DNA of 64,000 nt from an uncultured Nioella sp. (GCA_947498125.1 CANMJH010000002.1:372001-436000), one strand, 5' to 3'. Positions 27,069-37,131 are shown, numbered from the stretch's first letter. Numbers and translations: made by a program. Notes: generated by a model not told the origin, from the sequence alone.

Positions 27069-30000
27069 CCAAATATGATCAAGCCTGGGTTGCCGCCGAA
27101 GAAGCCAAGCGGACATGGATGGCCGAAAACGGCATGTATCGCGAAGAAGATGAGCATTCTTCCTGCGGTGTTGGCCTAGTCGTTTCACTGGATGGCAAAC
27201 CGACACGGAACGTGGTTGAGGCGGGCATTACGGCACTCAAGGCAATCTGGCATCGCGGTGCTGTTGATGCTGATGGCCGTACCGGTGATGGCGCGGGCAT
27301 TCACGTGCAGATCCCTGTCATGTTCTTCTACGATCAGATCCGCCGCACGGGCCATGAGCCGCGGATGGATCAGCTGATGGCGGTTGGTCAGGTGTTTTTG
27401 CCGCGCGCGAATTTTGGTGCGCAGGAAACCTGCCGGACGATCGTGGAATCCGAAGTTCTGCGTATGGGCTATTACATCTATGGCTGGCGCCACGTGCCGG
27501 TTGATGTCAGCTGCCTTGGTGAAAAGGCGAATGCGACGCGTCCCGAGATCGAGCAGATCCTGATTTCGAACTCGAAAGGTGTTGATGAGGAAACGTTTGA
27601 GCGGGAGCTCTACGTCATTCGCCGCCGGATCGAAAAAGCGGCTGCTGCTGCTGGTGTTGGCGAGCTTTACCTTTGTTCGCTGTCCTGCCGGTCGATCATT
27701 TACAAAGGCATGATGCTGGCCGAACAGGTCGCGGATTTCTATCCTGACCTTCAGGACGAGCGTTTTGAGAGCGCCTTTGCGATCTATCACCAGCGCTATT
27801 CGACCAACACCTTCCCGCAATGGTGGCTTGCGCAGCCGTTCCGCATGCTGGCCCATAACGGCGAGATCAACACGCTGAAGGGCAACCTCAACTGGATGAA
27901 AAGCCACGAGATCCGGATGGCGTCGTCCTATTTTGGTGAGCTTGCGGATGATATCAAACCAATCGTAGCAGGCGGGTCGTCTGACTCTGCTGCGTTGGAT
28001 TCGGTGTTTGAAGTTCTGGTGCGGGCCGGGCGCAATGCGCCGATGGCCAAAACTATGCTGGTGCCCGAGGCGTGGTCGAAAACCTCGACCGAGCTGCCAA
28101 AGCCATGGCGCGATATGTATGCCTATTGCAATTCGGTGATGGAACCATGGGACGGCCCTGCTGCCCTTGCCATGACCGACGGGCGCTGGGTGTGTGCGGG
28201 TCTTGACCGGAATGGTCTGCGCCCGATGCGGTATGTTGTGACCGGCGAGGGCCTGCTGATTGCAGGGTCCGAGGCGGGTATGGTGCCAGTGAACGAAGCC
28301 GGCGTTGTGGAAAAAGGCGCGCTGGGTCCGGGGCAGATGATTGCCGTCGATATGGCCGAAGCCAAATTGTACCACGACACGGAAATGAAAGATGCGCTGG
28401 CCGCATCGCGCCCGTTCAGTGAATGGGTCGAAAAAGTTGTGGATCTGGGTGAGCAAACCGAAGGTCTTACCGAAGCGAATGACTTCTCTGGTGAAGAGTT
28501 GCGCAAGCGTCAAATCGCGGCGGGCTATTCGATGGAAGAGCTGGAAGCGATCCTGCTGCCAATGGCCGAAGATGGCAAAGAGGCGCTGGCGTCTATGGGC
28601 GATGACACGCCTTCGGCTGTTTTGTCGGGTCAGTATCGCCCGCTAAGCCATTTCTTCCGCCAGAACTTTAGTCAGGTCACGAACCCCCCGATCGACAGCT
28701 TGCGCGAATATCGGGTGATGAGCCTTAAGACGCGCTTTGGGAACCTCAAGAACGTGTTGGACGAGGATGGCAGCCAGACCGAGATTTTGGTTCTGGAAAG
28801 CCCCTTTGTTTCGAACGCGCAATTTGACGAATTGCAACGCCAGTTTGGCGATAGTGTCGTGAATATCGACTGTACCTTTGCCGCCGATGGCGGTCAGGGC
28901 ACGATGCGCGATGCGTTGGAACGCATTCGTCATGAGGCGGAAGACGCTGTGCGGTCTGGTGCGGGACATATCGTTCTGTCTGATCGCGCACAAAACGAAG
29001 ATATGGCAGCCATGCCAATGATCCTTGCGACATCAGCCGTACATAGCTGGTTGACCAAGAAAGGTTTGCGGACCTTCTGCTCGCTCAATGTGCGTTCGGC
29101 TGAATGTATCGACCCGCATTATTTTGCCGTTCTGATCGGCTCGGGTGCGACGACCGTCAACGCTTATCTGGCGCAGGATAGTCTTGCCGACCGGATCGAG
29201 CGCGGTTTGCTGGATTCTACATTGTCTGAGGCCGTTGCCAGCTATCGTAATGCGATTGATCAGGGCTTGCTCAAGATCATGGCCAAAATGGGTATTTCGG
29301 TCATCTCGTCCTATCGTGGTGGTCTGAACTTCGAGGCCGTTGGTCTGAGCCGTGCAATGGTTGCCGAGTTCTTCCCCGGTATGATCAGCCGCATCTCGGG
29401 CATTGGCACCAACGGTTTGCAAAACAAAGCCGAAGAAGTGCACGCAAAGGGCTGGCGCGCTGGTGCCGATATTCTGCCCGTCGGTGGTTTTTACAAATCG
29501 CGGCGTTCCGGCGAAAAGCACGCTTGGGAAGCGCAAAGCATGCATATGTTGCAGACCGCCTGTAACAACGCCTCTTTCGAAGTGTGGAAGCAGTATTCGG
29601 CCAAAATGCGGTCGAACCCGCCGATCCATCTGCGCGACCTTCTGGATATCAAGCCATTGGGCGAGCCCGTGCCAATCGAAGAGGTGGAAAGCATCACCTC
29701 GATCCGCAAACGCTTTGTTACGCCGGGTATGTCGCTTGGGGCGCTGAGCCCTGAGGCGCATAAAACGCTGAACGTGGCGATGAACCGGATCGGTGCAAAA
29801 TCTGACTCAGGCGAAGGCGGCGAAGATCCGGCGCATTTCGTGCCTGAGGCAAATGGCGATAATCCATCCGCCAAGATCAAACAGGTCGCGTCTGGCCGGT
29901 TTGGTGTGACGGCTGAATACCTGAACCATTGTGAAGAGCTTGAGATCAAAGTTGCCCAGGGCGCCAAGCCCGGTGAGGGTGGCCAGCTGCCCGGCATGAA

Positions 30001-31603
30001 AGTGACGGACCTGATCGCACGTTTGCGGCATTCGACCAAAGGTGTGACGCTGATTTCACCTCCGCCGCATCACGATATCTATTCGATCGAGGATCTGGCG
30101 CAGCTGATCTATGACCTTAAGCAGATCAACCCGCGCTGTAAGGTGACGGTGAAACTGGTGGCGTCTTCGGGCGTTGGCACGATTGCGGCTGGTGTGGCGA
30201 AAGCCAAGGCCGATGTGATCCTGATCTCGGGCCATAATGGCGGCACGGGTGCCAGCCCTGCGACCTCGATCAAATTTGCAGGTCTGCCATGGGAGATGGG
30301 CCTGACCGAGGCGCATCAGGTTCTGGCGATGAACAATCTGCGCGGCCGGGTTACTTTGCGGACCGATGGTGGTTTGCGCACGGGCCGCGACATTGTCATG
30401 GCTGCGATGATGGGCGCCGAGGAATACGGCATCGGCACCGCGGCGCTGATCGCGATGGGCTGTATCATGGTGCGTCAGTGCCAGTCGAATACCTGCCCGG
30501 TTGGTGTCTGTACGCAGGACGAAGCCCTGCGCGATAAGTTCACCGGCAATGCCGATAAGGTTGTGAACCTCATCACGTTCTACGCGCAGGAAGTGCGTGA
30601 GCTTTTGGCATCCATCGGGGCGCGGAGCCTGGATGAGGTGATTGGCCGCGCGGATCTGCTAAGCCAAGTGAGCCGTGGGTCGGCGCATCTTGATGATCTG
30701 GATCTGAACCCGCTTTTGATCACCGTCGATGGCGCGCATGAGATCACTTATAATCGCGATAAGCCGCGCAATGCGGTGCCAGATACTCTGGATGCGCAGA
30801 TTGTATCGGACGCCAAACGCTTCTTGGAAGATGGCGAGAAGATGCAGCTAAGCTATGCCGTGCAAAACACGCTGCGCACGGTGGGCACGCGGGTATCGAG
30901 CCATATCGTCAAGAATTTCGGTATGCGCAATTCGCTGCAGCCGGATCATCTGACGGTGAAACTGGAAGGCTCGGCCGGTCAGTCGCTTGGGGCCTTTGCG
31001 GCGCCGGGTCTGAAGATCGAAGTGTCGGGCGATTCCAATGACTATGTTGGCAAGGGCCTGTCCGGTGGGACGGTTGTCGTGAAGCCAGCGCAAGTTAGCC
31101 CGCTGAAAGCGGATGAAAACGTGATTATCGGCAACACGGTGCTGTATGGCGCAACCGATGGGTACCTTTTTGCAGCAGGCCGGGCAGGCGAACGCTTTGG
31201 TGTTCGCAACTCGGGCGCGTCTGTGGTGATTGAGGGCTGCGGATCGAACGGGTGTGAATATATGACCGGCGGTGTTGCCGTGATCCTTGGATCTATCGGC
31301 GCGAATTTCGGGGCTGGAATGACGGGCGGCATGGCCTATCTATACGACCCGGACGGCGAGGCGCTGCCCAATATGAACCCAGAGACATTGGTTACCTGTT
31401 CGGTTTCCGTTGATCATTGGGAGCGTCAATTGCACGGTTTGATTTCCCGCCATGCGGCTGAAACCGGATCTGCAAAAGCCCGTGATATTTTGCAACATTG
31501 GGACACTGAAAAAGCCCATTTCATTCAGGTTTGCCCGAAAGAGATGCTCAACAAGATCGCGCATCCTTTGAGCAACGAAGAAACAGCGGTTCCTGCAGAG
31601 TAA
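27065..31603 (+). CDS. gltB: Glutamate synthase (NADPH) large subunit GltB
   Basis: Makes two glutamates from glutamine and 2-oxoglutarate in the cytoplasm. The 1,512 residues begin with a short propeptide; C34 in HSSCGVGLV is the expected N-terminal nucleophile of the class II amidotransferase after processing. The central domain and the FMN barrel (VKLVASSGVGTIAAGVAKA, ISGHNGGTGASP) follow. The 3Fe-4S cysteines are in MVRQCQSNTCPVGVCTQ, and the beta-helical GXGXG domain (GLSGGTVVVKP, YGATDGYLFAAGRAGERF) ends the protein. The gene overlaps GFA by 4 bases and is closed by a strong terminator at 31631. Confidence 0.97.
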   Translation: MTKYDQAWVAAEEAKRTWMAENGMYREEDEHSSCGVGLVVSLDGKPTRNVVEAGITALKAIWHRGAVDADGRTGDGAGIHVQIPVMFFYDQIRRTGHEPRMDQLMAVGQVFLPRANFGAQETCRTIVESEVLRMGYYIYGWRHVPVDVSCLGEKANATRPEIEQILISNSKGVDEETFERELYVIRRRIEKAAAAAGVGELYLCSLSCRSIIYKGMMLAEQVADFYPDLQDERFESAFAIYHQRYSTNTFPQWWLAQPFRMLAHNGEINTLKGNLNWMKSHEIRMASSYFGELADDIKPIVAGGSSDSAALDSVFEVLVRAGRNAPMAKTMLVPEAWSKTSTELPKPWRDMYAYCNSVMEPWDGPAALAMTDGRWVCAGLDRNGLRPMRYVVTGEGLLIAGSEAGMVPVNEAGVVEKGALGPGQMIAVDMAEAKLYHDTEMKDALAASRPFSEWVEKVVDLGEQTEGLTEANDFSGEELRKRQIAAGYSMEELEAILLPMAEDGKEALASMGDDTPSAVLSGQYRPLSHFFRQNFSQVTNPPIDSLREYRVMSLKTRFGNLKNVLDEDGSQTEILVLESPFVSNAQFDELQRQFGDSVVNIDCTFAADGGQGTMRDALERIRHEAEDAVRSGAGHIVLSDRAQNEDMAAMPMILATSAVHSWLTKKGLRTFCSLNVRSAECIDPHYFAVLIGSGATTVNAYLAQDSLADRIERGLLDSTLSEAVASYRNAIDQGLLKIMAKMGISVISSYRGGLNFEAVGLSRAMVAEFFPGMISRISGIGTNGLQNKAEEVHAKGWRAGADILPVGGFYKSRRSGEKHAWEAQSMHMLQTACNNASFEVWKQYSAKMRSNPPIHLRDLLDIKPLGEPVPIEEVESITSIRKRFVTPGMSLGALSPEAHKTLNVAMNRIGAKSDSGEGGEDPAHFVPEANGDNPSAKIKQVASGRFGVTAEYLNHCEELEIKVAQGAKPGEGGQLPGMKVTDLIARLRHSTKGVTLISPPPHHDIYSIEDLAQLIYDLKQINPRCKVTVKLVASSGVGTIAAGVAKAKADVILISGHNGGTGASPATSIKFAGLPWEMGLTEAHQVLAMNNLRGRVTLRTDGGLRTGRDIVMAAMMGAEEYGIGTAALIAMGCIMVRQCQSNTCPVGVCTQDEALRDKFTGNADKVVNLITFYAQEVRELLASIGARSLDEVIGRADLLSQVSRGSAHLDDLDLNPLLITVDGAHEITYNRDKPRNAVPDTLDAQIVSDAKRFLEDGEKMQLSYAVQNTLRTVGTRVSSHIVKNFGMRNSLQPDHLTVKLEGSAGQSLGAFAAPGLKIEVSGDSNDYVGKGLSGGTVVVKPAQVSPLKADENVIIGNTVLYGATDGYLFAAGRAGERFGVRNSGASVVIEGCGSNGCEYMTGGVAVILGSIGANFGAGMTGGMAYLYDPDGEALPNMNPETLVTCSVSVDHWERQLHGLISRHAAETGSAKARDILQHWDTEKAHFIQVCPKEMLNKIAHPLSNEETAVPAE

Positions 31604-31630
31604 CCTTTGCAAAAGGGCAGTCTCCCGCCA

Positions 31631-31660
31631 AAAAAGCGGGCCCTTCGGGGCCCGTTTTTT
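31631..31660 (+). terminator. Rho-independent terminator after gltB
   Basis: A GC-rich stem CGGGCCC (31637-31643) with TTCG loop and GGGCCCG (31648-31654) is followed by TTTTTT. Five A on the left side make it usable from the other strand as well, so it may also stop transcripts running left from serB. Confidence 0.93.
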
Positions 31661-31807
31661 GTTGGGCCGGGCACGCCTGCGCCCTTCGGCGCGGCGTGCG
31701 GGTGCGCCTGGATAAAGCGGTGTGGTCAGATAGGCCAAGGCTGCGCTGTTTTGGATTAGGGATAGCGCGGGGCTACGAAACCCGAGGGCTCCGAAGCAAG
31801 GGAGTGG

Positions 31808-32686
31808 TCAGGCCGCTGCGAAGTCATCCTGCGCATAGCCTTGCAGGTAAAGCAGGGCGGTCAGGTCGCCGTGATTGACGCGGATATCGCATTCGGACTG
31901 GACGGATGGCTTGGCGTGAAGTGCGACGCCTGCACCCGCAAGGCCGAGCATGCCGAGATCATTGGCGCCATCACCAACCGCAATGACATCTGCGGGCGTA
32001 ATGCCGAGGCGGGCGGTGATTTCATTCAAGGCCTGCACCTTGGCATCGCGGCCAAGGATTGGCATGCCGACGTCGCCGGTCAGGTGCCCATCTTTGGTCA
32101 GAAGAGTATTGGCGCGGTTCTCGTCAAAGCCAAGATCGGCAGAGACCTGAGCGGTAAAGGCGGTAAACCCACCAGACACCAAAGCCGCATAAGCGCCGTT
32201 CGCTTTCATTGTCGCAAGCAGGGTTTTGCCGCCGGGCATATGGGTAATGCGGGTTTTCAAAACTTCGCCAATCACGTGTTCCGGCAGGCCCTTCAAAAGC
32301 CCAACGCGTTCTTTCAAAGCGCCTTCAAAATCCAGCTCTCCATTCATTGCGCGCGCCGTGATGTCGCTGACCCGCGCGCCAACGCCAGCCTCATCGGCCA
32401 GCTCGTCGATGCATTCCTGCTGGATCATGGTGCTGTCCATATCGGCCAGCAGCATCTTTTTGCGGCGGTTTTCGGTGGGCTGGATCACCAGATCGACGCT
32501 TTGGTCCTGCAGGTCTTTCCAGACGTCCCATTGGTTCGACGGCATTTCGGACACCGAAAACTCGGCGGCAATTCCTTGGGCCAGCCAAATTGCGTCGCCG
32601 CCACCCCATGCATTGCGCAGAGAGTCGACCAGCGCCGGGTCAAGCGTGGGCGTGGTTGGGTTTGTCAGAAGCGTGGCGGTAAACAT
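31808..32686 (-). CDS. serB: Phosphoserine phosphatase SerB
   Basis: Last step of serine synthesis: removes phosphate from phosphoserine. The HAD motif I is LLADMDSTMIQQE (nucleophile D82, D84), motif II lies in ALVSGGFTAFT, and motif IV is VGDGANDLGMLG. The first 75 residues form the N-terminal ACT-like extension of this SerB type; total 292 residues. serA and serC lie about 1.2 kb to the right on the opposite strand, so the pathway is complete within 5 kb though not in one operon. Confidence 0.95.
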   Translation of the reverse strand: MFTATLLTNPTTPTLDPALVDSLRNAWGGGDAIWLAQGIAAEFSVSEMPSNQWDVWKDLQDQSVDLVIQPTENRRKKMLLADMDSTMIQQECIDELADEAGVGARVSDITARAMNGELDFEGALKERVGLLKGLPEHVIGEVLKTRITHMPGGKTLLATMKANGAYAALVSGGFTAFTAQVSADLGFDENRANTLLTKDGHLTGDVGMPILGRDAKVQALNEITARLGITPADVIAVGDGANDLGMLGLAGAGVALHAKPSVQSECDIRVNHGDLTALLYLQGYAQDDFAAA

Positions 32687-32754
32687 AAGGCGGCCCCCAT
32701 GGAATTGCGGTCAAACCCGCATAAACCATGGAGGCGGCAAATGTGCCAGAGGGC

Positions 32755-33597
32755 TTAGCCGTTTGACGGCAGTGGCGGCAAGCTGCGCAGATAGAGGATG
32801 ATGGCAGCAAGGTCATCATCGGTCATATTTGCTAGAAAGCCGTAGGGCATGGGCGGGAACATGGGTGAGCCGTCGGGGCGCATTCCCTGAACGATCATCG
32901 CGGCGACCTCGTCATCGCTATACCCAGCCAATCCGTCTTCGTGACTGGTAATGTTCGAGGCAACAGAGATGCCCCACGGACCGTGAAACTCGAACCCACC
33001 GCGACCCAGATCAGTATCGAGCATCGGGCCCATTGGACCAAACGGCGTGTGGCATTCCATGCAATGGGCCACGGGACCAGCGAGATAGGCGCCGTATTCA
33101 ACGCTCACCCCCGGCGCGACATCTGCAACGCTTTCAATGGGGGGGCCATAGGCGGGCGGCAGGGGAATGCGGTATTCAGAGCTGCCCGGATCGTTTTCGA
33201 CGGCGGGCACCGTGCGGAGATAGGCCACGATGGCCGAGACATCCGTGTCAGACAGGCCGCGATACATCGGATAAGGCATGGGCGGGCCAACAAGTGAGCC
33301 ATCGGGGCGCAACCCTTCGCGAATCGCGCGGCCCAGTTCAGCATCGGACCAATCGGCAACCCGGCCAGCGGGCGTGATATTCGGAGCAATCGCCGTGAAG
33401 GCGTCGTTGTCTTCGACCAGTCGGCCGCTAAGTTCCTGACCCGCGACGAAGCCTTCGGGGCCCAATGGTGAATGGCAATTACCGCAGCCCGCAGGCCCGG
33501 TCACAAGGTATTCGCCCCGGGCAACAAGATCTGCATCCTGTGCGGCAAGTGGGGTCGTAAATAGGGCAGCTAGAGCTGCAAGAAATAAGCGTGGCAT
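32755..33597 (-). CDS. Dihaem c-type cytochrome, exported
   Basis: Periplasmic electron carrier of 280 residues with a signal peptide (MPRLFLAALAALFTTPLAA). Two haem-binding motifs are CGNCH (C38-H42) and CMECH (C179-H183), each followed by a domain with PPMPY...GLSDTDVSAIVAYLR-type helices that place the methionine ligand. The two halves are clearly related, as in the cytochromes paired with dehydrogenases and oxidases. No partner enzyme gene is nearby. Stands 68 bases upstream of serB on the same strand. Confidence 0.9.
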   Translation of the reverse strand: MPRLFLAALAALFTTPLAAQDADLVARGEYLVTGPAGCGNCHSPLGPEGFVAGQELSGRLVEDNDAFTAIAPNITPAGRVADWSDAELGRAIREGLRPDGSLVGPPMPYPMYRGLSDTDVSAIVAYLRTVPAVENDPGSSEYRIPLPPAYGPPIESVADVAPGVSVEYGAYLAGPVAHCMECHTPFGPMGPMLDTDLGRGGFEFHGPWGISVASNITSHEDGLAGYSDDEVAAMIVQGMRPDGSPMFPPMPYGFLANMTDDDLAAIILYLRSLPPLPSNG

Positions 33598-33784
33598 GTG
33601 TCCCTCCCTTTAGATGAGGCTGGTCGTTGTCCTTGGCAACGGGCCTCAACCCAAGGTAGCAGAAAAAGTCGTTTTGAGAAAAAAATCTGAAAGGGCTGAT
33701 TTGGGAAGTTTCCAATAGGCGTCAGAGGTTGGGCTTCCCTGCGGCACCGTGCCCAAACTTTTTGCATTTTCCCTGTTGTTTGAA

Positions 33785-33840
33785 TGCACGGACTGGATTA
33801 GGTCCGGCGGTGGGACACCCTTCCCCAACGAAGGGCGATT
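33785..33840 (+). ncRNA. Candidate serC leader RNA motif
   Basis: Two clear stem-loops lie just before the serC ribosome site: CGGAC-(8)-GTCCG at 33789-33806, and CCCTTC-CCCAAC-GAAGGG at 33818-33835, separated by a GGTGGGACA segment. A structured leader called the serC motif has been described upstream of serC-serA in alphaproteobacteria, and position, paired stems and context agree. I could not run the covariance model. It may regulate serC and serA translation or attenuation. Confidence 0.6.
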
Positions 33841-33859
33841 ATCTGTAAGGATACCATCA

Positions 33860-35014
33860 ATGGTTACGAATACCCCGGCAACGCGTCCGGCAAACGCGCG
33901 TTTTTCTTCTGGCCCCTGTGCCAAACCCCCCACCTGGACTCTGGATGCTTTGGCCGACGCCCCTTTGGGTCGCAGCCACCGCGCAGCTGTTGGTAAAGAC
34001 AAGCTGAAAGCGGCGATTGAAGGCACGCGCGAAGTTCTGGGCATTCCCGCAGATTACAAAATCGGCATTGTGCCCGCGTCCGACACTGGCGCGGTTGAAA
34101 TGGCGATGTGGTCGATGCTGGGTGCGCGTAAAGCGACCATGGTTGCATGGGAAAGCTTTGGCGCGGGCTGGGTCACGGATGTGGTCAAACAGCTTAAGAT
34201 TGAGGCCGACGTACAGATCGCTGATTACGGCCAGATCGTCGACATGGCGGCCATCGATTATGACACGGATGTTGTCTTTACGTGGAACGGCACAACCTCG
34301 GGTGTTCGCGTTGCCAATGGCGATGTGATCCCTGCGGATCGCGCTGGCCTGACGATTTGCGACGCCACATCAGCGGCATTCGCGCAGGATCTGCCTTGGG
34401 ACAAACTGGATGTCACCACGTTCTCTTGGCAGAAAGTTATGGGCGGCGAAGCGGCGCATGGCATTATCGTTCTGGGCCCGCGCGCGGTTGAGCGTTTGGA
34501 AAGCTACACGCCCGCATGGCCGCTGCCGAAGATTTTCCGCCTGACCAAAGGTGGCAAACTGATCGACGGCATCTTTACCGGCGCGACAATCAACACACCC
34601 TCGATGTTGTGTGTTGAAGATTACCTTTTTGCCCTTGATTGGGCGCGTGAGATTGGCGGTTTGCCAGCTTTGCATGCCCGCGCAAATGCCAACGCTCAGG
34701 CGATCTGGGATTTCTGCGCTGCACGCGATTGGATTGCCAATCTGGCCGAGGATGACGCCACGCGGTCCAACACATCCGTTTGCCTGAAATTCACCGATGA
34801 TCGGATCGAAGATGGTGCCACTTTCGCGAAGGCCGTTGCGAAGCGGCTTGAGAAAGAAGGCATTGCCTTGGATATCGGCGCTTATCGCGACGCGCCTGCC
34901 GGTCTTCGTATCTGGTGTGGTGCAACGGTTGAAACCTCGGATATCGAGGCGATGCTGCCATGGCTTGAATGGGCCTTTGAGGCCGAGATCGCCGCGCAAT
35001 CCGCCGCAGCCTGA
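33860..35014 (+). CDS. serC: Phosphoserine aminotransferase SerC
   Basis: PLP-dependent transaminase forming phosphoserine from 3-phosphohydroxypyruvate and glutamate. The 384 residues carry the cofactor lysine in [13 protein letters not shown] (K192), and the phosphate-binding start [12 protein letters not shown]. The ATG at 33860 follows AAGGA; the frame is open further upstream, but that would run through the leader RNA. serA follows after 77 bases, forming serC-serA. The alphaproteobacterial subgroup of about 385 residues fits. Confidence 0.95.
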   Translation: MVTNTPATRPANARFSSGPCAKPPTWTLDALADAPLGRSHRAAVGKDKLKAAIEGTREVLGIPADYKIGIVPASDTGAVEMAMWSMLGARKATMVAWESFGAGWVTDVVKQLKIEADVQIADYGQIVDMAAIDYDTDVVFTWNGTTSGVRVANGDVIPADRAGLTICDATSAAFAQDLPWDKLDVTTFSWQKVMGGEAAHGIIVLGPRAVERLESYTPAWPLPKIFRLTKGGKLIDGIFTGATINTPSMLCVEDYLFALDWAREIGGLPALHARANANAQAIWDFCAARDWIANLAEDDATRSNTSVCLKFTDDRIEDGATFAKAVAKRLEKEGIALDIGAYRDAPAGLRIWCGATVETSDIEAMLPWLEWAFEAEIAAQSAAA

Positions 35015-35091
35015 TTTCCCTAAATTGATGAAAACTCAGGGCCAGAAATGTGGCCCTGACCTTTTTCCCGACATATCAAGGACCAAGCACA

Positions 35092-36687
35092 ATGGCCCCC
35101 AAAGTACTCGTCTCTGACAAACTTAGCGAAACCGCTGTTCAGATTTTTCGTGATCGCGGCATCGAAGTCGATTTCGAACCCAGCCTTGGCAAAGACAAAG
35201 AGGCGCTTCTTGCCCGGATCGGCGAATATGACGGTCTTGCAATCCGCTCGGCCACCAAAGCCACCGAAAAGCTGATCGAAGCGGCGACCAACCTCAAAGT
35301 CATCGGTCGCGCCGGCATCGGCACCGACAATGTCGACAAGCCTGCCGCATCCAAAAAGGGTGTGATCGTCATGAACACGCCCTATGGCAACATGATCACC
35401 ACTGCCGAGCACGCCATCGCGATGATGTTTGCCGTTGCACGTCAATTGCCCGAGGCCAGTGCCTCGACCCATGCTGGTAAATGGGAAAAGTCCAAATTCA
35501 TGGGTGTTGAGCTGACCGGCAAAACCCTTGGTGTTATTGGCGCAGGCAATATCGGCGGGATCGTCTGCGATCGTGCGCTGGGCCTGAAGATGAAGGTTGT
35601 GGCCTTTGATCCCTTCCTGTCCGAGGAAGCTGCCGACAAAAAAGGCATTGAAAAAGTTGAGCTGGAAGAGCTGCTGAAGCGTGCAGATTTCATCACACTG
35701 CACGTGCCGCTGATCGATAGCACCCGCAATATCCTTAGCCGCGAGAACCTTGAGAAAACCAAAAAAGGCGTTCGCATCATTAACTGCGCCCGTGGCGGTC
35801 TGGTTGATGAAGTGGCCTTGGCAGACCTCTTGAAATCCGGTCATGTTGCTGGCGCTGGTTTTGACGTTTTTGCCGAAGAGCCCGCAACCGAAAACCCACT
35901 GTTCAACCTGCCGAACGTTGTCTGCACGCCCCACCTTGGCGCGGCGACCACCGAAGCGCAGGAAAATGTTGCGCTGCAAGTGGCCGAGCAGATGTCCGAT
36001 TACCTGCTGACCGGCGCCGTTCAGAACGCATTGAACATGCCATCTGTGACCGCCGAAGAAGCAAAGGTCATGGGCCCTTGGTTGAAACTGGCCGGTCATC
36101 TTGGCGCGTTTGTAGGTCAATTGACCACGGAAGCCATCGAAGCCATCTCGATCACCTATAACGGTGCGGTTGCGGAAATGAACCTTGAGGCGCTGAATTG
36201 CGGCACCATCGCAGGGATCATGAAAGCGGCAAACCCTGATGTGAATATGGTGTCAGCACCTGTCATCGCCCGCGAGCGTGGTATCGATATCTCGACAACG
36301 ACGCAGGAAAAAACCGGTGCGTTTGACAGCTATATCCGTTTGGAAGTGAAAACGGCCGAGCGGACACGCTCGATCGCGGGCACGGTCTTTAACGATGGCA
36401 AGCCACGTTTCATCCAGATCAAAGGCATCAATATCGACGCCGAAGTGGGTGAGCACATGCTCTACACCACCAATGACGATATGCCCGGCATTATCGGGAC
36501 ACTTGGCCAGACTATGGGCGAAAACGGCGTGAATATTGCGAACTTTACTTTGGGCCGGTCCGGCGCCGGGCAAGACGCGATTGCTTTGCTCTATCTTGAT
36601 GCACAGCCCCCGGCCAGCGTTCTGGAAAAACTGCGTGCAACTGGCATGTTCCAACAGGTTGCGCCAATGCGGTTCGACGCAGCGTGA
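35092..36687 (+). CDS. serA: D-3-phosphoglycerate dehydrogenase SerA
   Basis: First step of serine synthesis, NAD-dependent. The 531 residues comprise a catalytic domain with NAD motif VIGAGNIGGIV (near residue 150), catalytic Arg in INCARGGLVDE and His in CTPHLGAATTEAQ, an intervening domain, and a C-terminal ACT domain (GIIGTLGQTMGENGVNIANF), which is often the serine-sensing site. AAGGA stands before ATG 35092; a 14-codon upstream extension is unlikely. Closed by the terminator at 36735. Confidence 0.96.
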   Translation: MAPKVLVSDKLSETAVQIFRDRGIEVDFEPSLGKDKEALLARIGEYDGLAIRSATKATEKLIEAATNLKVIGRAGIGTDNVDKPAASKKGVIVMNTPYGNMITTAEHAIAMMFAVARQLPEASASTHAGKWEKSKFMGVELTGKTLGVIGAGNIGGIVCDRALGLKMKVVAFDPFLSEEAADKKGIEKVELEELLKRADFITLHVPLIDSTRNILSRENLEKTKKGVRIINCARGGLVDEVALADLLKSGHVAGAGFDVFAEEPATENPLFNLPNVVCTPHLGAATTEAQENVALQVAEQMSDYLLTGAVQNALNMPSVTAEEAKVMGPWLKLAGHLGAFVGQLTTEAIEAISITYNGAVAEMNLEALNCGTIAGIMKAANPDVNMVSAPVIARERGIDISTTTQEKTGAFDSYIRLEVKTAERTRSIAGTVFNDGKPRFIQIKGINIDAEVGEHMLYTTNDDMPGIIGTLGQTMGENGVNIANFTLGRSGAGQDAIALLYLDAQPPASVLEKLRATGMFQQVAPMRFDAA

Positions 36688-36734
36688 TTTAAGATAAGAT
36701 CGCGAAGGCGCTTTTTGGCGGCATGCGTTTAGCA

Positions 36735-36772
36735 AAAAAGCCCCCGGTTGGTGATCCAACCGGGGGCTTTTT
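36735..36772 (+). terminator. Rho-independent terminator after serA
   Basis: A perfect 12-base stem GCCCCCGGTTGG / CCAACCGGGGGC with TGAT loop (36740-36767) is followed by TTTTT and preceded by AAAAAA. It serves both serA from the left and the exported repeat protein gene from the right. Confidence 0.95.
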
Positions 36773-36789
36773 CCGTGAGTGGTGTGGGA

Positions 36790-37131
36790 TCATTCGTTTT
36801 CGAGTGAGGACGCGCGTTCGGCGGCGAAGATCTGCGCGGCGACCGAATTGTTACCAAAGCTCTGGGTTGAAAGAACTTCATTGCCGCCTGTGCGGAAAAG
36901 GTGAAGTTCGTCGTCCTGTTCGGCGAATTCAGCAAAGATGTCGCTGGCGACACCGTTCGGGCCAAAGCTCTGCGTGGATACAACTTCACCGCCAGAGACC
37001 GAGCGATACAGATGTGTTTCGTCATCGGCAGCGGCTTGCTGCGTGAAGATTGCGTTTGCAACGGTGTTGTTTGCAAAAGCAGGTGCGGCCAAAGAAGCGA
37101 TCAGAGCGGTGGTGATTGCGAGGGTTTTCAT
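36790..37131 (-). CDS. Small exported protein with internal duplication
   Basis: 113 residues with a signal peptide (MKTLAITTALIASLAAPAFA) and AAAGGA before ATG 37131. The mature part contains two copies of a roughly 38-residue unit: LYRSVSGGEVVSTQSFGPNG, then VASDIFAEF; and LHLFRTGGNEVLSTQSFGNN, then SVAAQIFAAE. A partial third copy stands at the N-terminus (NNTVANAIFTQQ). No family recognised; it has no membrane helix or cysteine. Probably periplasmic or extracellular. It stands alone, with a terminator on its 3' side. Confidence 0.8.
   Translation of the reverse strand: MKTLAITTALIASLAAPAFANNTVANAIFTQQAAADDETHLYRSVSGGEVVSTQSFGPNGVASDIFAEFAEQDDELHLFRTGGNEVLSTQSFGNNSVAAQIFAAERASSLENE

Noticed and set aside
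27185-28513. Long minus-strand frame opposite gltB
   Set aside because: Antisense shadow of a highly conserved GltB region; the composition is not protein-like.
35020-36120. Minus-strand frame of 366 codons opposite serA
   Set aside because: SerA is certain, and this frame shows no family resemblance.
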